Part shown: positions 42,285 to 51,966 of the stretch, in pieces
How the letters are laid out: each line of letters opens with the position of its first letter
Numbering within the stretch: the first letter of the stretch is position 1
From: Synechococcus sp. HK05
Lineage (GTDB): Bacteria > Cyanobacteriota > Cyanobacteriia > PCC-6307 > Cyanobiaceae
Length of the DNA: 64,000 nt
Assembly: GCF_019104765.1 (NCBI RefSeq)
Contig: NZ_JAHRXJ010000001.1
Location: 124,001-188,000, forward strand
Reading direction: 5' to 3'
Notes under the pieces: generated by a model
What the model was told of the DNA's origin: nothing
The model's input: the letters and a program-made list of their open reading frames with translations, nothing else
The model's database searches: none
Made by a program: the position numbers and the translations under genes

Positions 42285-43538
42285 ATGATTGAGGTGATCG
42301 GCACTGACGCTGGCGCACCGGCCAGCCTGCCGCCGGCTCAGCAAGAGCTGCTTCGCCAGGCCGCGCTGGTGGCCGCACCCCGCCGTCTGCACGCCGCTGT
42401 GCAGAGCTGGGTTGGTGATGGCGGGCCCGCACTGATCGCCAGCGATCAGCCGGAGCCGCTGCTGGAGCAGCTGCGCAGCCTTGATGCCGCGCAACCGGTG
42501 GTGGTGCTCGCCAGTGGCGATCCCCTCTGGTTTGGCATCGGGCGGCTGCTGCTGGAAGGGCTCCCGGCCGAACGGCTGCGGTTTCACCCGGCCGCCAGCT
42601 CCCTGCAGTTGGCGTTTGCCCGTATCGGTCGGCCCTGGCAGGACGCCAGCTGGCTCAGCCTGCATGGCCGCGACCCCGAGCCTTTGGCCGCGCGGTTGCA
42701 GCAGCGACCCGGCGCCTTGGCGGTGCTCACCGACCCAAGCCGCGGTGGTGCCGAAACGGTGCGCCGCTGCCTGCGGGCCGCGGGGCTGGAGCAGGCCTAC
42801 GGCTTCTGGCTCTGTGAGCGGCTTGGCCACAGCGCCGAGCGGGTGCAGCGCCTGGCGCCCGACGATCCCCTTCCCGCCGATCTCGATCCGCTGCATTTGG
42901 TGGTGCTGGTGGCCGAGCCGCCGGCGCTGCCGGCGCACCTGCCCCTGTTTGGTCTGCCGGATGGGGTGTTTCTGCAGCATCCGGATCGCCCCGGGTTGAT
43001 GACGAAGCGCGAGGTGCGCATTCAGCTGCTGGCCGATCTCGATCTGCCCCAGGAGGGCGTGCTTTGGGATGTTGGGGCCGGCGTGGGTTCGGTGGGGCTG
43101 GAGGCGTTGCGGCTGCGGCCAGCCCTGCAGCTCTGGGCCCTTGAGCAGCGCGGCGGCTCGGCGGCCTTGATCAAAGCCAACGCGGCTCGGCTCGGCGTGC
43201 AGCCGGTCCGCGTGCTGGAGGGGCGCGCCCCCGAAGCTTTGGCGGAGCTGCCTGATCCTGATCGTGTGCTGATCGGCGGCGGTGGCCGCGATCGCCGTGC
43301 CCTGCTGGAAGCCGTGTTGGAGCGCTTGCGCCCTGGCGGCGTGGTGGTGATTCCGCTGGCCACCGTGGAAGCGCTGGCTGAGCTGCGGCCCGTGCTCGAG
43401 CGGGCCGGGCTCACCGTGGCTGTGGCGCAGCATCAGGCCTGGCGCGGGGCTCCCCTGGCGGATGGCACCCGCCTGGCGCCGCTCAATCCTGTGTTGGTGC
43501 TGCGGGGCGAGCGGCGGGCGCCAGCAACGACGGCCTGA
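42285..43538 (+). CDS. cobL: Precorrin-6Y C5,15-methyltransferase (CbiE/CbiT fusion)
   Basis: A 417-residue fusion acting in cobalamin ring synthesis. The N-terminal CbiE methylase starts MIEVIGTDAG with VVVLASGDPLWFGIG; the C-terminal CbiT methylase/decarboxylase has MTKREVRIQLL and WDVGAGVGSVGLEALR (AdoMet site) and PDRVLIGGGGRD. The ATG at 42285 is used; the frame upstream is shadow. It is divergent from grrP. Its 3' end overlaps the convergent DUF192 gene by 56 bases. Confidence 0.92.
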   Translation: MIEVIGTDAGAPASLPPAQQELLRQAALVAAPRRLHAAVQSWVGDGGPALIASDQPEPLLEQLRSLDAAQPVVVLASGDPLWFGIGRLLLEGLPAERLRFHPAASSLQLAFARIGRPWQDASWLSLHGRDPEPLAARLQQRPGALAVLTDPSRGGAETVRRCLRAAGLEQAYGFWLCERLGHSAERVQRLAPDDPLPADLDPLHLVVLVAEPPALPAHLPLFGLPDGVFLQHPDRPGLMTKREVRIQLLADLDLPQEGVLWDVGAGVGSVGLEALRLRPALQLWALEQRGGSAALIKANAARLGVQPVRVLEGRAPEALAELPDPDRVLIGGGGRDRRALLEAVLERLRPGGVVVIPLATVEALAELRPVLERAGLTVAVAQHQAWRGAPLADGTRLAPLNPVLVLRGERRAPATTA

Positions 43539-43995
43539 GGGGCCGGATCAGGGCTTCACTCCCCACCACGATGCCGAGACGGCGTGCTTCTCCAGCCGCC
43601 AGCTCCACCACGCCATCGCCTGGTTCATTCGGGCCATAACTGCGGCAGGGCAGCCGCGGGCAGGGCGTGGCGGCTTCCTCGATGGCGATCACGCGGTTGT
43701 CGTTGATAAACACCATGTCGAGCGGTTCGGGCGTGCGGTGCATCCAGAAGCGCAGCAGCTCATCCTCAAACGGAAACCACATGCCCCGCAGAGGCGGCAG
43801 CGGGCCGCGCAGTTGCAGCCCCATGGCCTGCTCCTGTGCTTCATCGGCCACCTCCAGCTGGATGCACTGTTGGCTCGGCAGGCACCACTCCGCTTCCACC
43901 GGCAGCATCTGCGGTGGCTCTTTGGCCTGGAGCGTGCCGGGGGCCAGCATCAGCCCTAGGGCCAGCAGGGCTTGGCGGAGCGTGCGCATGTTCAT
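43483..43995 (-). CDS. DUF192 family secreted protein
   Basis: A 170-residue protein with signal peptide (LLALGLMLAPGTLQA) and a DUF192 fold: QAMGLQLRGPLP, GMWFPFEDELLRFWMHRT and DMVFINDNRVIAIEEAA. Family function is not established. The ATG at 43995 overlaps the preceding regulator stop by four bases (ATGA). An in-frame ATG at 43989 is also possible. The 3' end overlaps cobL (convergent) by 56 bases. The C-terminus is Pro/Ala-rich. Confidence 0.82.
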   Translation of the reverse strand: MNMRTLRQALLALGLMLAPGTLQAKEPPQMLPVEAEWCLPSQQCIQLEVADEAQEQAMGLQLRGPLPPLRGMWFPFEDELLRFWMHRTPEPLDMVFINDNRVIAIEEAATPCPRLPCRSYGPNEPGDGVVELAAGEARRLGIVVGSEALIRPLRPSLLAPAARPAAPTQD

Positions 43996-44645
43996 CGCGG
44001 TGGTGGGCCATCGCTGAGGCAATAGCCCTGGCCCCGCACAGTGTGGATCAGTCGCTTTTCCCCTTGCTCCTCGAGCTTCTGGCGCAGATAGCGCACGTAC
44101 ACCTCGATCACGTTGCTGGCCGCGCCGCGCTGGTCGTGCCACACCTGACGCAGGATCTGATCGCGGCTGAGCACCTGGCCGCTGTGCTCCATCAGCAGCA
44201 GCAGAAGGGCGTATTCCCGGGCCGTGAGCGGCACAATCCGCTGGCCGCGGCGCACCTCGTGGCGGCTGGGAATCAGGCTCAGATCGCCGAGGCTGAGGCG
44301 ATCCTCCGGCGGGCGGCCTTTCTCCAGCAGCTTGCGGTGCAGGCGCAGGCGCATCAACAGATCGCTCGCTCCGGCTGACGACAACCAGAAATCGGTGGCC
44401 CCCGAGCGCAACAGACGTGAGCGGGCCGCCACGCTGTCGGTGCCGATGTCGAGCAGCACCGGCACAGCGCCGATCCGCTGCAGCAGCTGTGGCAACTGAT
44501 CAGCCAGCTCGGCGCCGAGCACCGCTAGATCACAGCCGGCTTCGATGCCTGCTTCCCCGAGGTGGCAGGTGTAGCCGGAGGCTTCCAGCCGCGGTGCCAG
44601 GGCTTCGGCCTCCTGGCCAAGCAGCAGCAGCGTGGCGCTACTCAT
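43992..44645 (-). CDS. OmpR-type regulator with degenerate receiver
   Basis: A 217-residue protein. The C-terminal winged helix is a clear OmpR/PhoB domain: [31 protein letters not shown] and [19 protein letters not shown] [13 protein letters not shown]. The N-terminal domain is receiver-like, but the expected phospho-acceptor reads LAVLGAEL with Gly where Asp belongs, and I cannot find the conserved Lys. It is probably a pseudo-receiver regulated in another way. Its ATG overlaps the NAD kinase stop by four bases, and its stop overlaps the DUF192 start, so three genes are coupled. Confidence 0.88.
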   Translation of the reverse strand: MSSATLLLLGQEAEALAPRLEASGYTCHLGEAGIEAGCDLAVLGAELADQLPQLLQRIGAVPVLLDIGTDSVAARSRLLRSGATDFWLSSAGASDLLMRLRLHRKLLEKGRPPEDRLSLGDLSLIPSRHEVRRGQRIVPLTAREYALLLLLMEHSGQVLSRDQILRQVWHDQRGAASNVIEVYVRYLRQKLEEQGEKRLIHTVRGQGYCLSDGPPPR

Positions 44646-45553
44646 GCCGGGGCGCCGGGTTTGGCCACGTGCGGCAGGCCCCAGCCCAGCTTGTTGCGCA
44701 GCACCTGGAAAAACTCGTGATCGGCCAGGCGTACGAAGCGCACCGGGTGGTCGCTGCGGCGGATCAGCACCCGGTCTTCCGGCCACACGTAGCAACCGGC
44801 GCTGCCGTCCACCACCATCATCAGCCGCTCCGGCGTGGCCGGAAACACCGTGACGGGTTCCTGATCGCTGAACACCAGCGCCCGCGAGGCCAGGGAGTGG
44901 GGGGCGATCGGGGTGAGCTGCAACACCGGGCAATCCGGGGTGATCACCGGGCCGCCGGCGCTGAGGGCGTAGGCGGTGGAGCCGGTGGGGGTGGAGAGGA
45001 TCACGCCGTCGGCAGCGATGTCGACGGGGGCATGGCGGCCCACGGCGATCTCGAAATGGCACATCGAGGTGAGCGGCTCGCGGTGCAGGGCCATCTCGTT
45101 GAGGCAGAGCACCTCCCAACGGCGCTGCTCGCCCCGCATCACGCTCACCACCAGGGTGGTGCGCTCCTCCACCGTCCACTCGCCCGCGATCACCTGCTCG
45201 AGAGCCTGCTCGAGTTCTGGGAGATAGGTTTCGGCCAGAAAGCCCAGATGGCCGGTGTTGATCGTGAGGATCGGCACATCGATCGGTGCCGTCATTCGGG
45301 CGGCGGAGAGCACCGTGCCGTCGCCGCCGAGCACCATGGCCATGGCCATGGACGGTTCAAACCCTGCGGGCACACAGGCAGCATGCCCCTTGGCACGCAG
45401 GTGCTGGTCGGGGTTCGCAAAACCCACCATCCCGGAGGCACTGCTGGCCCGCAGCACGTCGTAACCCGCCCCGCGCAGGCGCACCTCGATGCTGTCGGCG
45501 GTGGCCAGGGCCAGGTCCTTGCCGTCGTTAACGATGAGTCCGACGCAGGGCAC
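44642..45553 (-). CDS. ppnK: NAD kinase
   Basis: Phosphorylates NAD to NADP. The GGDGT motif is in [13 protein letters not shown] at ~residue 75, with [29 protein letters not shown] and LNEMALHRE typical of the family. Length 303. The ATG at 45553 is used. It heads a three-gene operon with the degenerate response regulator and DUF192 protein. Confidence 0.95.
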   Translation of the reverse strand: MPCVGLIVNDGKDLALATADSIEVRLRGAGYDVLRASSASGMVGFANPDQHLRAKGHAACVPAGFEPSMAMAMVLGGDGTVLSAARMTAPIDVPILTINTGHLGFLAETYLPELEQALEQVIAGEWTVEERTTLVVSVMRGEQRRWEVLCLNEMALHREPLTSMCHFEIAVGRHAPVDIAADGVILSTPTGSTAYALSAGGPVITPDCPVLQLTPIAPHSLASRALVFSDQEPVTVFPATPERLMMVVDGSAGCYVWPEDRVLIRRSDHPVRFVRLADHEFFQVLRNKLGWGLPHVAKPGAPA

Positions 45554-45634
45554 TGACAGGGAACAGGCGGGGCTGACGATCAGCCGATTTTATGGGCGAC
45601 CTTCGAATCTGCTGATCACCCGTTGGACTTCGCC

Positions 45635-46642
45635 TCAGAACTGCTCAAGGAAGCGCAGGTCGCTGGTGAACAAGCGGCGGATGTCGTCGATGCCGTGGCG
45701 CACCATGCAGAAGCGCTCCACGCCCAGGCCGGCGGCGAAGCCGCTGTAGCGCTCGGGATCGATGCCGAGGCCCTCCAGCACCGCCGGATCCACCATGCCG
45801 CAGCCCATCACCTCCAGCCAGCGGCCGCGCCACTGCACATCCACCTCGGCGGAGGGTTCGGTGAAGGGGAAGTAGCTGGCGCGGAAGCGCACGGGCAGAT
45901 CGCCGAAGAAGCGCTGCAGGAAGGTGGTCACGGTGCCGCGCAGGTGGCTGAAATCCAGCCCTTCATCGATCGCCAACACCTCCACCTGGTGAAACACCGG
46001 CGAGTGGGTGGCATCCACCGCATCGCGGCGATACACCCGGCCCGGAGCCACGATCCGCACCGGCGGCGGGTTGTTCTCCAGATGGCGGATCTGCACCGGG
46101 GAGGTGTGGGTGCGCAGCAGCTCGTGCTCGCTCAGATAAAAGGTGTCCTGCATGTCCCGCGCCGGGTGGTGCGGCGGGATGTTGAGGGCGCTGAAGTTGT
46201 AGTGGTCGGTTTCGATCTCCGGGCCTTCCTCCACCCGATAACCGAGGCCCGCAAAGATGTCGGTGATCTCCTCGATCGTGCTGATCAGGGGGTGGCGGTG
46301 GCCGGCCGGGGTGAACGTGGCCGGCATGGTCACATCCAGGGTTTCGCCGGCGATCCGCTCTGCCATGGCAGCCGCCTTCACCGCCGTGAGCCGCTCACCC
46401 AGCAGACCCTGCACCTGCTCCTTGAGCACGTTGGCCCGCTGACCCACCAGCGGCCGTTCATCGCCCGGCAGCTTGCCCATGGCGCCGAGCACCGCCGAGA
46501 GCTTGCCCTTCTTGCCCAGCAGACCCACGCGCAGGTCTTCCAGTTCGGCAGCGGATCCAGCGGCACCGATCGCTTTGACGGCTTCGGCCTCCAGCTGCTC
46601 CAGTTGTTCGGTGAGCTGCTGCAGGCTGATCGTGGCGCTCAC
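45635..46642 (-). CDS. pheS: Phenylalanyl-tRNA synthetase alpha subunit
   Basis: Class II synthetase alpha chain of 335 residues. N-terminal coiled coil ([14 protein letters not shown]), then [13 protein letters not shown], the class II motif 2 region [21 protein letters not shown], and motif 3-like [22 protein letters not shown]. The ATG at 46642 is used. No pheT is in the window, as is common where pheS and pheT are separate. Confidence 0.96.
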   Translation of the reverse strand: MSATISLQQLTEQLEQLEAEAVKAIGAAGSAAELEDLRVGLLGKKGKLSAVLGAMGKLPGDERPLVGQRANVLKEQVQGLLGERLTAVKAAAMAERIAGETLDVTMPATFTPAGHRHPLISTIEEITDIFAGLGYRVEEGPEIETDHYNFSALNIPPHHPARDMQDTFYLSEHELLRTHTSPVQIRHLENNPPPVRIVAPGRVYRRDAVDATHSPVFHQVEVLAIDEGLDFSHLRGTVTTFLQRFFGDLPVRFRASYFPFTEPSAEVDVQWRGRWLEVMGCGMVDPAVLEGLGIDPERYSGFAAGLGVERFCMVRHGIDDIRRLFTSDLRFLEQF

Positions 46643-46710
46643 GGCTGTGTTCCGGAAGCCCGTGACTTTAAGAAGGCGGCCTCTAGCCTCCAGGCAGCCA
46701 CCCCAGCCCC

Positions 46711-47499
46711 TTGCGGATCCTGATCAGCAACGACGACGGCGTGTTCGCCGCCGGCATCCGCACCCTCGCTGCTGAGGCCGCCTCCCGCGGCCATCAGGTG
46801 ACGGTGGTGTGTCCCGATCAGGAGCGCTCCGCCACCGGCCATGGCCTCACCCTGCAGACCCCCTTGCGGGCGGAGCGGGCTGATGAGTTGTTCGCCCCCG
46901 GCATCACCGCCTGGGCCTGCAGCGGCACCCCCAGCGACTGCGTGAAGCTGGCCTTGTTTGCCCTGTTGGAGGAGTGGCCCGATCTGGTGCTTTCCGGCAT
47001 CAACCACGGCCCCAACCTGGGCACCGACACCCTTTATTCCGGCACGGTGAGTGCGGCGATGGAGGGCACGATTGAAGGGCTGCCGGCTCTGGCCGTGAGC
47101 AGCGCCGACTTCAAGTGGCGGCAGTTTGAGCCGGCGGCCCGCATCGCCCTCGATGTGGCCGAAGGAATGCTGGCGGCCGGTTGGCCAGCCTCCACGCTGC
47201 TCAACCTCAACGTGCCGCCCCTGGCCGCTGAAGCGATCGGCCCGCTGCGCTGGTGCCGCAAGGCCGTGCGCCGCTACACGGATCAATTCGACAAGCGGGT
47301 GGATCCCCGCGGCCGTACCTACTACTGGCTTGCTGGCGAGGTGGCCAACGACCTGGAGGCCGAGGTGGCGGGTCCCGCCGATTGGCCGATCGATGTGGCC
47401 CATGTGGCCGCGGGCGGGGTGTCGCTCACACCGCTTCAGCCGGAGCTGTTCTGGCGGGGCGATGCCGCCGCGCTGCCTCAGCTGCCGCTGGGGCGATAG
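46711..47499 (+). CDS. surE: 5'-nucleotidase SurE
   Basis: A 262-residue metal-dependent nucleotidase. Begins [16 protein letters not shown] with the NDDG metal site, then [28 protein letters not shown] and [25 protein letters not shown]. The start is TTG at 46711, which gives the family N-terminus; no earlier start fits. Divergent from pheS; the 3' end overlaps the DUF3611 gene by 22 bases. Confidence 0.94.
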   Translation: MRILISNDDGVFAAGIRTLAAEAASRGHQVTVVCPDQERSATGHGLTLQTPLRAERADELFAPGITAWACSGTPSDCVKLALFALLEEWPDLVLSGINHGPNLGTDTLYSGTVSAAMEGTIEGLPALAVSSADFKWRQFEPAARIALDVAEGMLAAGWPASTLLNLNVPPLAAEAIGPLRWCRKAVRRYTDQFDKRVDPRGRTYYWLAGEVANDLEAEVAGPADWPIDVAHVAAGGVSLTPLQPELFWRGDAAALPQLPLGR

Positions 47500-48056
47500 A
47501 TCCGCTGCAGCAACCAGATGCTGATCCACAAGCCGATCACGTGGGCGAACAGCACCTGCGTGTTGCTCAACACCGAGAGCATCTCGAGCGAGGTGATCGG
47601 GTAGTTCGTGATGCGGCCGCCGGGGGTGCTCATCGCTCCGCCGAAGGCGAAACCCGCCTGCATCGAGGCCTGCACAAACAGGCTCCCGGCGAGTGATTGG
47701 TAGCCCACGGTTCCGAGGGTGAGACCCACCAGGTCGGCCAGCACGCTGCGTTTGATCAACCGGGCGGTTTCACCTTTGCTGGGGTGCACGGGTCCATTGA
47801 GGGCCCGCCCGCAGCGCACGATCAGGCCGCTCTGCCAGATCGACCAGAGCAGCACCACAAATGCCAGGCTCGTGAGCGACAGGCCAGGGCCCAGGCCCAG
47901 GGCTTTGTCGGCGCGGGCTGCGATCTGGCCCCCGATGTTGTTGAACAGCAGCACCCCCATCACCACCACCCCCAGCACCACCTGGGACCAGAGCCGGATC
48001 CAGCCCATCCGCCGCAGGGCGGCAGAGATCAGTTGCAGGTCGAGGCGATCGGCCAT
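47478..48056 (-). CDS. DUF3611 family membrane protein
   Basis: A 192-residue membrane protein with about four hydrophobic segments: [54 protein letters not shown] and [17 protein letters not shown]. The pattern matches DUF3611, found in cyanobacteria and plastids, function unknown. The ATG at 48056 abuts the divergent ribF start head to head. Convergent overlap with surE at the 3' end. Confidence 0.82.
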   Translation of the reverse strand: MADRLDLQLISAALRRMGWIRLWSQVVLGVVVMGVLLFNNIGGQIAARADKALGLGPGLSLTSLAFVVLLWSIWQSGLIVRCGRALNGPVHPSKGETARLIKRSVLADLVGLTLGTVGYQSLAGSLFVQASMQAGFAFGGAMSTPGGRITNYPITSLEMLSVLSNTQVLFAHVIGLWISIWLLQRIYRPSGS

Positions 48057-49149
48057 GGGGTGGAGCGAGGGCGCCGGAGATGGCCCAAACCTGCCATGGG
48101 AGGATGCCTCCGGCGAGGGCCTGGAAGCGCTTGTTGGTGAACCGGCCTTGATTCCTCTGCGCAGCCCCGAGCAAGCCGCACGGCCCACGGCGATCGCCCT
48201 TGGCAGTTTTGATGGGCTGCACCAAGGCCACCGGCGGGTGATTGCGTCGGTGGTGGACCGTGCCGCGGCGGCGCAGCTGGTGCCCACGGTGGTGAGTTTT
48301 TGGCCCCATCCGCGCGAGGTGCTCTACGGCGAGGCGCGCCTGCGGCTTGATCTACCCGCCGAAAAAATCCACCTGCTGGAGCCTCTTGGCATCGAGCAAT
48401 TGGTGCTGGTGCCCTTCACACCGGAGCTGGCGGCCCTGAGCCCGGAGCAGTTTGTGCAGCAGGTGCTGGTGCAGCAGCTGCAGGCCCAGCTGGTGGCGGT
48501 GGGGGAAAACTTCCGCTTCGGCGCCGGCCGCGCTGGCGATATCCACACGCTGCGGCATTTATGCGCTGAGCGCGGGATTGAGCTGCTGGTGCAACCGATC
48601 CTCACCGACAGCACAGGCCGTTTGAGCAGCAGCCGCATCCGCCGGGCGCTCGAGGGTGGAGCGCTCCAGGACGCGGCGGCCCTGCTCGATCGCCCCTATC
48701 GCTTTGGCGGGAGGGTGGTACGGGGCCGGGGCCTTGGCCGTGAACTGGGCTGGCCCACCGCCAACCTGCAGGTGGATGGGCGCAAGTTCTTGCCCCAGCA
48801 GGGGGTGTATGCCGCCTGGGTGTGGCTGCAGGGCGAACGGCTCCCCGGCGAGCGCCTGGCCGCGGTGATGAACCTCGGGCCCCAGCCCACCGTGGATCCC
48901 ACCGCTCCATCAGCCGTGGAGGTGCATCTGCTCGGCCGGCGCCTGGAGCTGGAAGGCGCCGAGCTGCTGGTGGAACCGGTGGCGCTGCTGCGTCAGCAGC
49001 AGCGGTTCGAGAGCCTCGAAGCGCTGGTGGCGCAGATTGCGTGCGATGCGGCCACCGCTGAGCAGCTGCTGGGCTCAGCCGGCGGGGTAGGCGTTGGCCA
49101 TGCCCCAGCTGATGAAGGCGGCAATGGCCCCCAGCAGCAGAATCCCTGA
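48055..49149 (+). CDS. ribF: Bifunctional riboflavin kinase/FAD synthetase
   Basis: Makes FMN then FAD. The N-terminal nucleotidyltransferase has AIALGSFDGLHQGHRRVI, ENFRFGAGRAGD and SSSRIRRALEGG; the C-terminal kinase has VVRGRGLGRELGWPTANL, GVYAAWV and EVHLLGRRLELEGAELLVE. Start is uncertain: ATG 48055 adds a ~30-residue unstructured leader; TTG 48148 gives the compact family N-terminus (IPLRSPEQAARPTAI). The final 75 bases overlap an antisense small gene at 49075-49191, and the last residues (GHAPADEGGNGPQQQ) look non-conserved. Confidence 0.92.
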   Translation: MGWSEGAGDGPNLPWEDASGEGLEALVGEPALIPLRSPEQAARPTAIALGSFDGLHQGHRRVIASVVDRAAAAQLVPTVVSFWPHPREVLYGEARLRLDLPAEKIHLLEPLGIEQLVLVPFTPELAALSPEQFVQQVLVQQLQAQLVAVGENFRFGAGRAGDIHTLRHLCAERGIELLVQPILTDSTGRLSSSRIRRALEGGALQDAAALLDRPYRFGGRVVRGRGLGRELGWPTANLQVDGRKFLPQQGVYAAWVWLQGERLPGERLAAVMNLGPQPTVDPTAPSAVEVHLLGRRLELEGAELLVEPVALLRQQQRFESLEALVAQIACDAATAEQLLGSAGGVGVGHAPADEGGNGPQQQNP

Positions 49150-49191
49150 GATCAGCACCAGCATTGGGCTGTCGGATCCGCCCTGCGCCAT
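49075..49191 (-). CDS. 38-residue single-pass membrane protein
   Basis: Translation on the minus strand from the ATG at 49191 gives MAQGGSDSPMLVLISGILLL for the first 20 residues, then a continued hydrophobic helix and a short polar tail ending NAYPAG. One transmembrane segment of ~20 residues. It has the size and form of the small photosynthetic-complex subunits of cyanobacteria, but I cannot assign it. Most of it lies antisense to the 3' end of ribF, whose C-terminal codons there look non-conserved. It is too short for standard gene calling. Confidence 0.65.
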   Translation of the reverse strand: MAQGGSDSPMLVLISGILLLGAIAAFISWGMANAYPAG

Positions 49192-49252
49192 GGCCCCTGT
49201 GATGGCATGTGTGCGCACACCCTAAGCAGCCCCTCTCGCCTCAGTTCTGTTC

Positions 49253-50359
49253 ATGACGGCCCCTGCACAACTCCAGCCGGTGTTGCGCCTGCTCGACGCC
49301 AACCTCGATCGCGCCCGCGAGGGCCTGCGGGTGGTGGAGGACTGGTGCCGTTTTGGGCTGGATCGTGCCGATCTGGTGGCCCGGCTCAAGGATCTGCGCC
49401 AGCGGTTGGGGCTGTTGCATGCCGATCGCTACAAACAGGCGCGGCACACGGCTGGCGATGTGGCGGCCGGGATGGCCCATCCCGCCCAGGCCCAGCGGCA
49501 GGAGCCTGCGGCGGTGGTGGCGGCCAACTGCGGCCGGGTGCAGGAAGCGCTGCGGGTGCTGGAGGAATTCGGCCGTGCGGAGGATCCCGCCCTGGCTGCG
49601 GAGGCGGCCGCGATCCGCTACGCCCTTTACGACCTGGAGGTGGAGTTGCTGCGGGCTTGCCCGGCGGGTGATCAGCGCCGGGAGCAGCTGCGGCGCAGCC
49701 GGTTGTATCTGATCACCAGTCCAGCCCCTCAGCTCGCGGCGGTGGTGGAAGCAGCGCTTGAGGGCGGTGTGCGCCTGGTGCAATACCGCGCCAAGGAGGG
49801 CAGCCTGGGCGCGGATGGTGAGCCGATCACCGATGCGGAACGGCTGGCGCAGGCCCAGGCGCTGCGCCAGCTCTGCAGCCGCTTTGGAGCGTTGTTTCTG
49901 GTGAACGACCGCATCGATCTGGCCCTGGCGGTGGATGCCGATGGCGTGCATCTGGGGCAAGGCGATCTGGCCCCGGCGTTGGCCCGCCGGCTGCTTGGCC
50001 CCGAGAAGTTGATCGGCCGCAGCACCCATGCCCTCAGCCAGCTGCGTCAGGCTGTGGCCGATGGAAGCGATTACGTGGGTGTGGGTCCGGTGAACGCCAC
50101 CCCCACCAAGCCTGGCCGCGAGCCGGTGGGCCTGGAGTATGTGCGCCAGGCTGTGGCCGAGAGCCCGATTCCCTGTTTTGCTATCGGCGGCCTGGATGCC
50201 TCCAATCTGGCGGCGGTGCAGGCGGTGGGTTGCAGCCGCGTGGCTGTGGTGCGGGCGATCACCGCGGCACCGGATCCTGCGGCGGCCAGCCGCGAGCTTC
50301 TGGCGCTGCTCGGCTCCGCTGAAGCCGATGGCGGCGCGGATGTTGAACTGGGCCGATGA
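49253..50359 (+). CDS. thiE: Thiamine phosphate synthase with N-terminal extension
   Basis: A 368-residue ThiE. The C-terminal ~215 residues are the TMP synthase barrel: [65 protein letters not shown] and CFAIGGLD. The N-terminal ~140 residues ([20 protein letters not shown]) are an all-helical domain found in cyanobacterial ThiE. It joins HMP-PP and thiazole phosphate to thiamine phosphate. Its stop overlaps thiS by four bases (ATGA). Confidence 0.95.
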   Translation: MTAPAQLQPVLRLLDANLDRAREGLRVVEDWCRFGLDRADLVARLKDLRQRLGLLHADRYKQARHTAGDVAAGMAHPAQAQRQEPAAVVAANCGRVQEALRVLEEFGRAEDPALAAEAAAIRYALYDLEVELLRACPAGDQRREQLRRSRLYLITSPAPQLAAVVEAALEGGVRLVQYRAKEGSLGADGEPITDAERLAQAQALRQLCSRFGALFLVNDRIDLALAVDADGVHLGQGDLAPALARRLLGPEKLIGRSTHALSQLRQAVADGSDYVGVGPVNATPTKPGREPVGLEYVRQAVAESPIPCFAIGGLDASNLAAVQAVGCSRVAVVRAITAAPDPAAASRELLALLGSAEADGGADVELGR

Positions 50360-50574
50360 GCGACTCAACGATCGACGTGCGCCTCAATGGCGATCCGATG
50401 CAGTGCCCTGAAGGCCTCTCGCTGCTGCAACTGCTGGAGCTGCGCGGTTACAAACCCCAGCTGGTGGTGGTGGAGTTCAACGGCGAGATTCTGCCCAGGG
50501 CGCGCTGGGCTGATCAGCCCGTACGGGAAGCCGATGCCGTGGAAGTGGTCACCATCGTGGGGGGTGGTTCTTAG
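50356..50574 (+). CDS. thiS: ThiS sulfur-carrier protein
   Basis: A 72-residue ubiquitin-like carrier that donates sulfur for the thiazole ring. Fold signatures are [28 protein letters not shown] and [13 protein letters not shown]. The C-terminus ends -GGGS rather than exact -GG, so either the last Ser must be removed or the lineage tolerates it. The ATG overlaps thiE by four bases. Confidence 0.93.
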   Translation: MSDSTIDVRLNGDPMQCPEGLSLLQLLELRGYKPQLVVVEFNGEILPRARWADQPVREADAVEVVTIVGGGS

Positions 50575-50595
50575 ATTTCAGATCAACTTCTGGGG

Positions 50596-51561
50596 TTGGT
50601 TTTGCCTCAACAGCACTCCACGCCGCTGCTGCGCCGCCTGTTCAGCCGCCTGATGCTTCCCGCGTTGCTCAGTGCGGCCCTGGCGCTAGTGCTGCTGGCC
50701 CCTCAGCCTGTGGAGGCCGCCAGTGGCGGCCGCATCGGCGGCGGCAGCTTCCGTTCCGCTCCCATGCCCCGCAGCTATGGCGGCGGTGGATACAGCGGTG
50801 GTGGCTACCAGCGCGGCTTCGGTGGCGGCATCGGCTTTCCGTTCATCGTGCCGTTCTTCTTCGGCGGTGGTGGTCTGTTTGGCTTCCTGGTGCTGATGGC
50901 GGTGGTGGGCCTGGTGCTCAATGCCTTCCGTGGTGGCGGTGGCGGCGGACAGGCCTTGCCCGCTGGGATGCGCGGCGGTGATCTCGGCAGCTACCAGCCT
51001 GACGGCCCCGTGGCGATTGCTCAGCTTCAGGTGGGTCTGTTGGCCTCGGCCCGCGAGCTGCAGCGCGATCTGCGCGGCCTTGCGGCCAGCTCCGATACCA
51101 GCAGCAGCAGTGGTTTGCAGCGGGTGCTGCAAGACAGCACCCTGGCGTTGCTGCGTCATCCCGACTTGTGGGTGTATGCCAACGCTGAAGTGGGCCAGGT
51201 GCCCTTCCAGGCAGCGGAATCCACGTTTAATCGCCTCTCGATGACCGAGCGCAGCAAGCTCGCCGGCGAGATCACCACCAATGTGGGCGGCTCCCGCGGC
51301 GTGGCGTCCTCCGCCAGCGCGGGTGATGCCGATGCCACGAGCGATTACATCGCTGTGACCCTGCTGGTGGCCAGCCGTAGCCGGATCACCCTTAAGCCGG
51401 TGAACGGCAGTGAGGATCTGCGCGAGGCGTTGCGGGTGGTGGGCTCGGTGCCTTCCGATCAGCTGTTGGCCCTGGAGGTGATCTGGCAACCCGAGGGCGC
51501 CGGTGAGGTGCTGAGCGCCGATGAGCTGATCACCGCCTATCCCGATCTGAAGCATCTTTGA
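50596..51561 (+). CDS. DUF1517 family membrane protein
   Basis: A 321-residue protein from TTG 50596 (alternative start TTG 50602). N-terminal hydrophobic signal (LPALLSAALALVLLAP), then a Gly/Tyr-rich segment (SYGGGGYSGGGYQRG), a transmembrane segment (FGFLVLMAVVGLVLNAF), and a soluble C-terminal domain with VAIAQLQVGLLASARELQRD. This matches DUF1517, found in cyanobacteria and plastids, thought to be thylakoid-associated, function unknown. It follows thiS by 21 bases; weak terminator-like sequence follows. Confidence 0.85.
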   Translation: MVLPQQHSTPLLRRLFSRLMLPALLSAALALVLLAPQPVEAASGGRIGGGSFRSAPMPRSYGGGGYSGGGYQRGFGGGIGFPFIVPFFFGGGGLFGFLVLMAVVGLVLNAFRGGGGGGQALPAGMRGGDLGSYQPDGPVAIAQLQVGLLASARELQRDLRGLAASSDTSSSSGLQRVLQDSTLALLRHPDLWVYANAEVGQVPFQAAESTFNRLSMTERSKLAGEITTNVGGSRGVASSASAGDADATSDYIAVTLLVASRSRITLKPVNGSEDLREALRVVGSVPSDQLLALEVIWQPEGAGEVLSADELITAYPDLKHL

Positions 51562-51685
51562 AGCGGCATCTTCGCTTTTTCTGAAGATTTGGCGAATTAC
51601 AGAAACTCTTCCGCTGGATTCGTGTTGTAAGGCCAGATTGCGGCGGGTCTGATGTTTAGGTTGTTGGCCCGTTCAGTCCGTCTGC

Positions 51686-51856
51686 GTGTCCGCCTTGGGT
51701 CGCCATTCCGAAACCCGTGCCATGAAATGGCAGGCCAATGGCGAATTGGCCGGTAGCGATCTGCATGCCCTGCTCAGCCGCCTGCATCAGGTGGAAACCG
51801 AGGAGCGCTCGCGTGAGCTGCAGCAGTGCCTCGGTCGCCGCGCCCAGGAGGGCTGA
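51686..51856 (+). CDS. Small hypothetical protein (56 aa)
   Basis: From GTG 51686: (M)SALGRHSETRAMKWQANGE for the start, then a helical region LHALLSRLHQVETEERSREL and a short basic end. An internal ATG at 51722 would give 44 residues. The even charge spacing and GC-rich codon use like the neighbours suggest a real gene; I know no family. It lies between the DUF1517 gene and a second small gene on the same strand. Confidence 0.5.
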   Translation: MSALGRHSETRAMKWQANGELAGSDLHALLSRLHQVETEERSRELQQCLGRRAQEG

Positions 51857-51966
51857 GGTCGGTTTTCGGGTGCGTCAACAACCCTGAAGCCGATCTGCAG
51901 GTTGGCCGTTCTGGGTTGCCTGAGCACGCCGTGCTTTCCACAGTGCGGCTCAGCTGATCGGCCCAG

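Noticed and set aside
49192..49252. Possible TPP riboswitch before thiE
   Set aside because: The gap is only about 60 bases and lacks the conserved THI-box segments.
49241..50368. 375-codon minus-strand ORF opposite thiE
   Set aside because: Antisense to a full-length thiE with all active-site motifs.
51562..51585. Possible terminator after the DUF1517 gene
   Set aside because: AAGCG/CGCTT is only a five-pair stem with a long loop; the T-run is short. Too weak to list as a feature.
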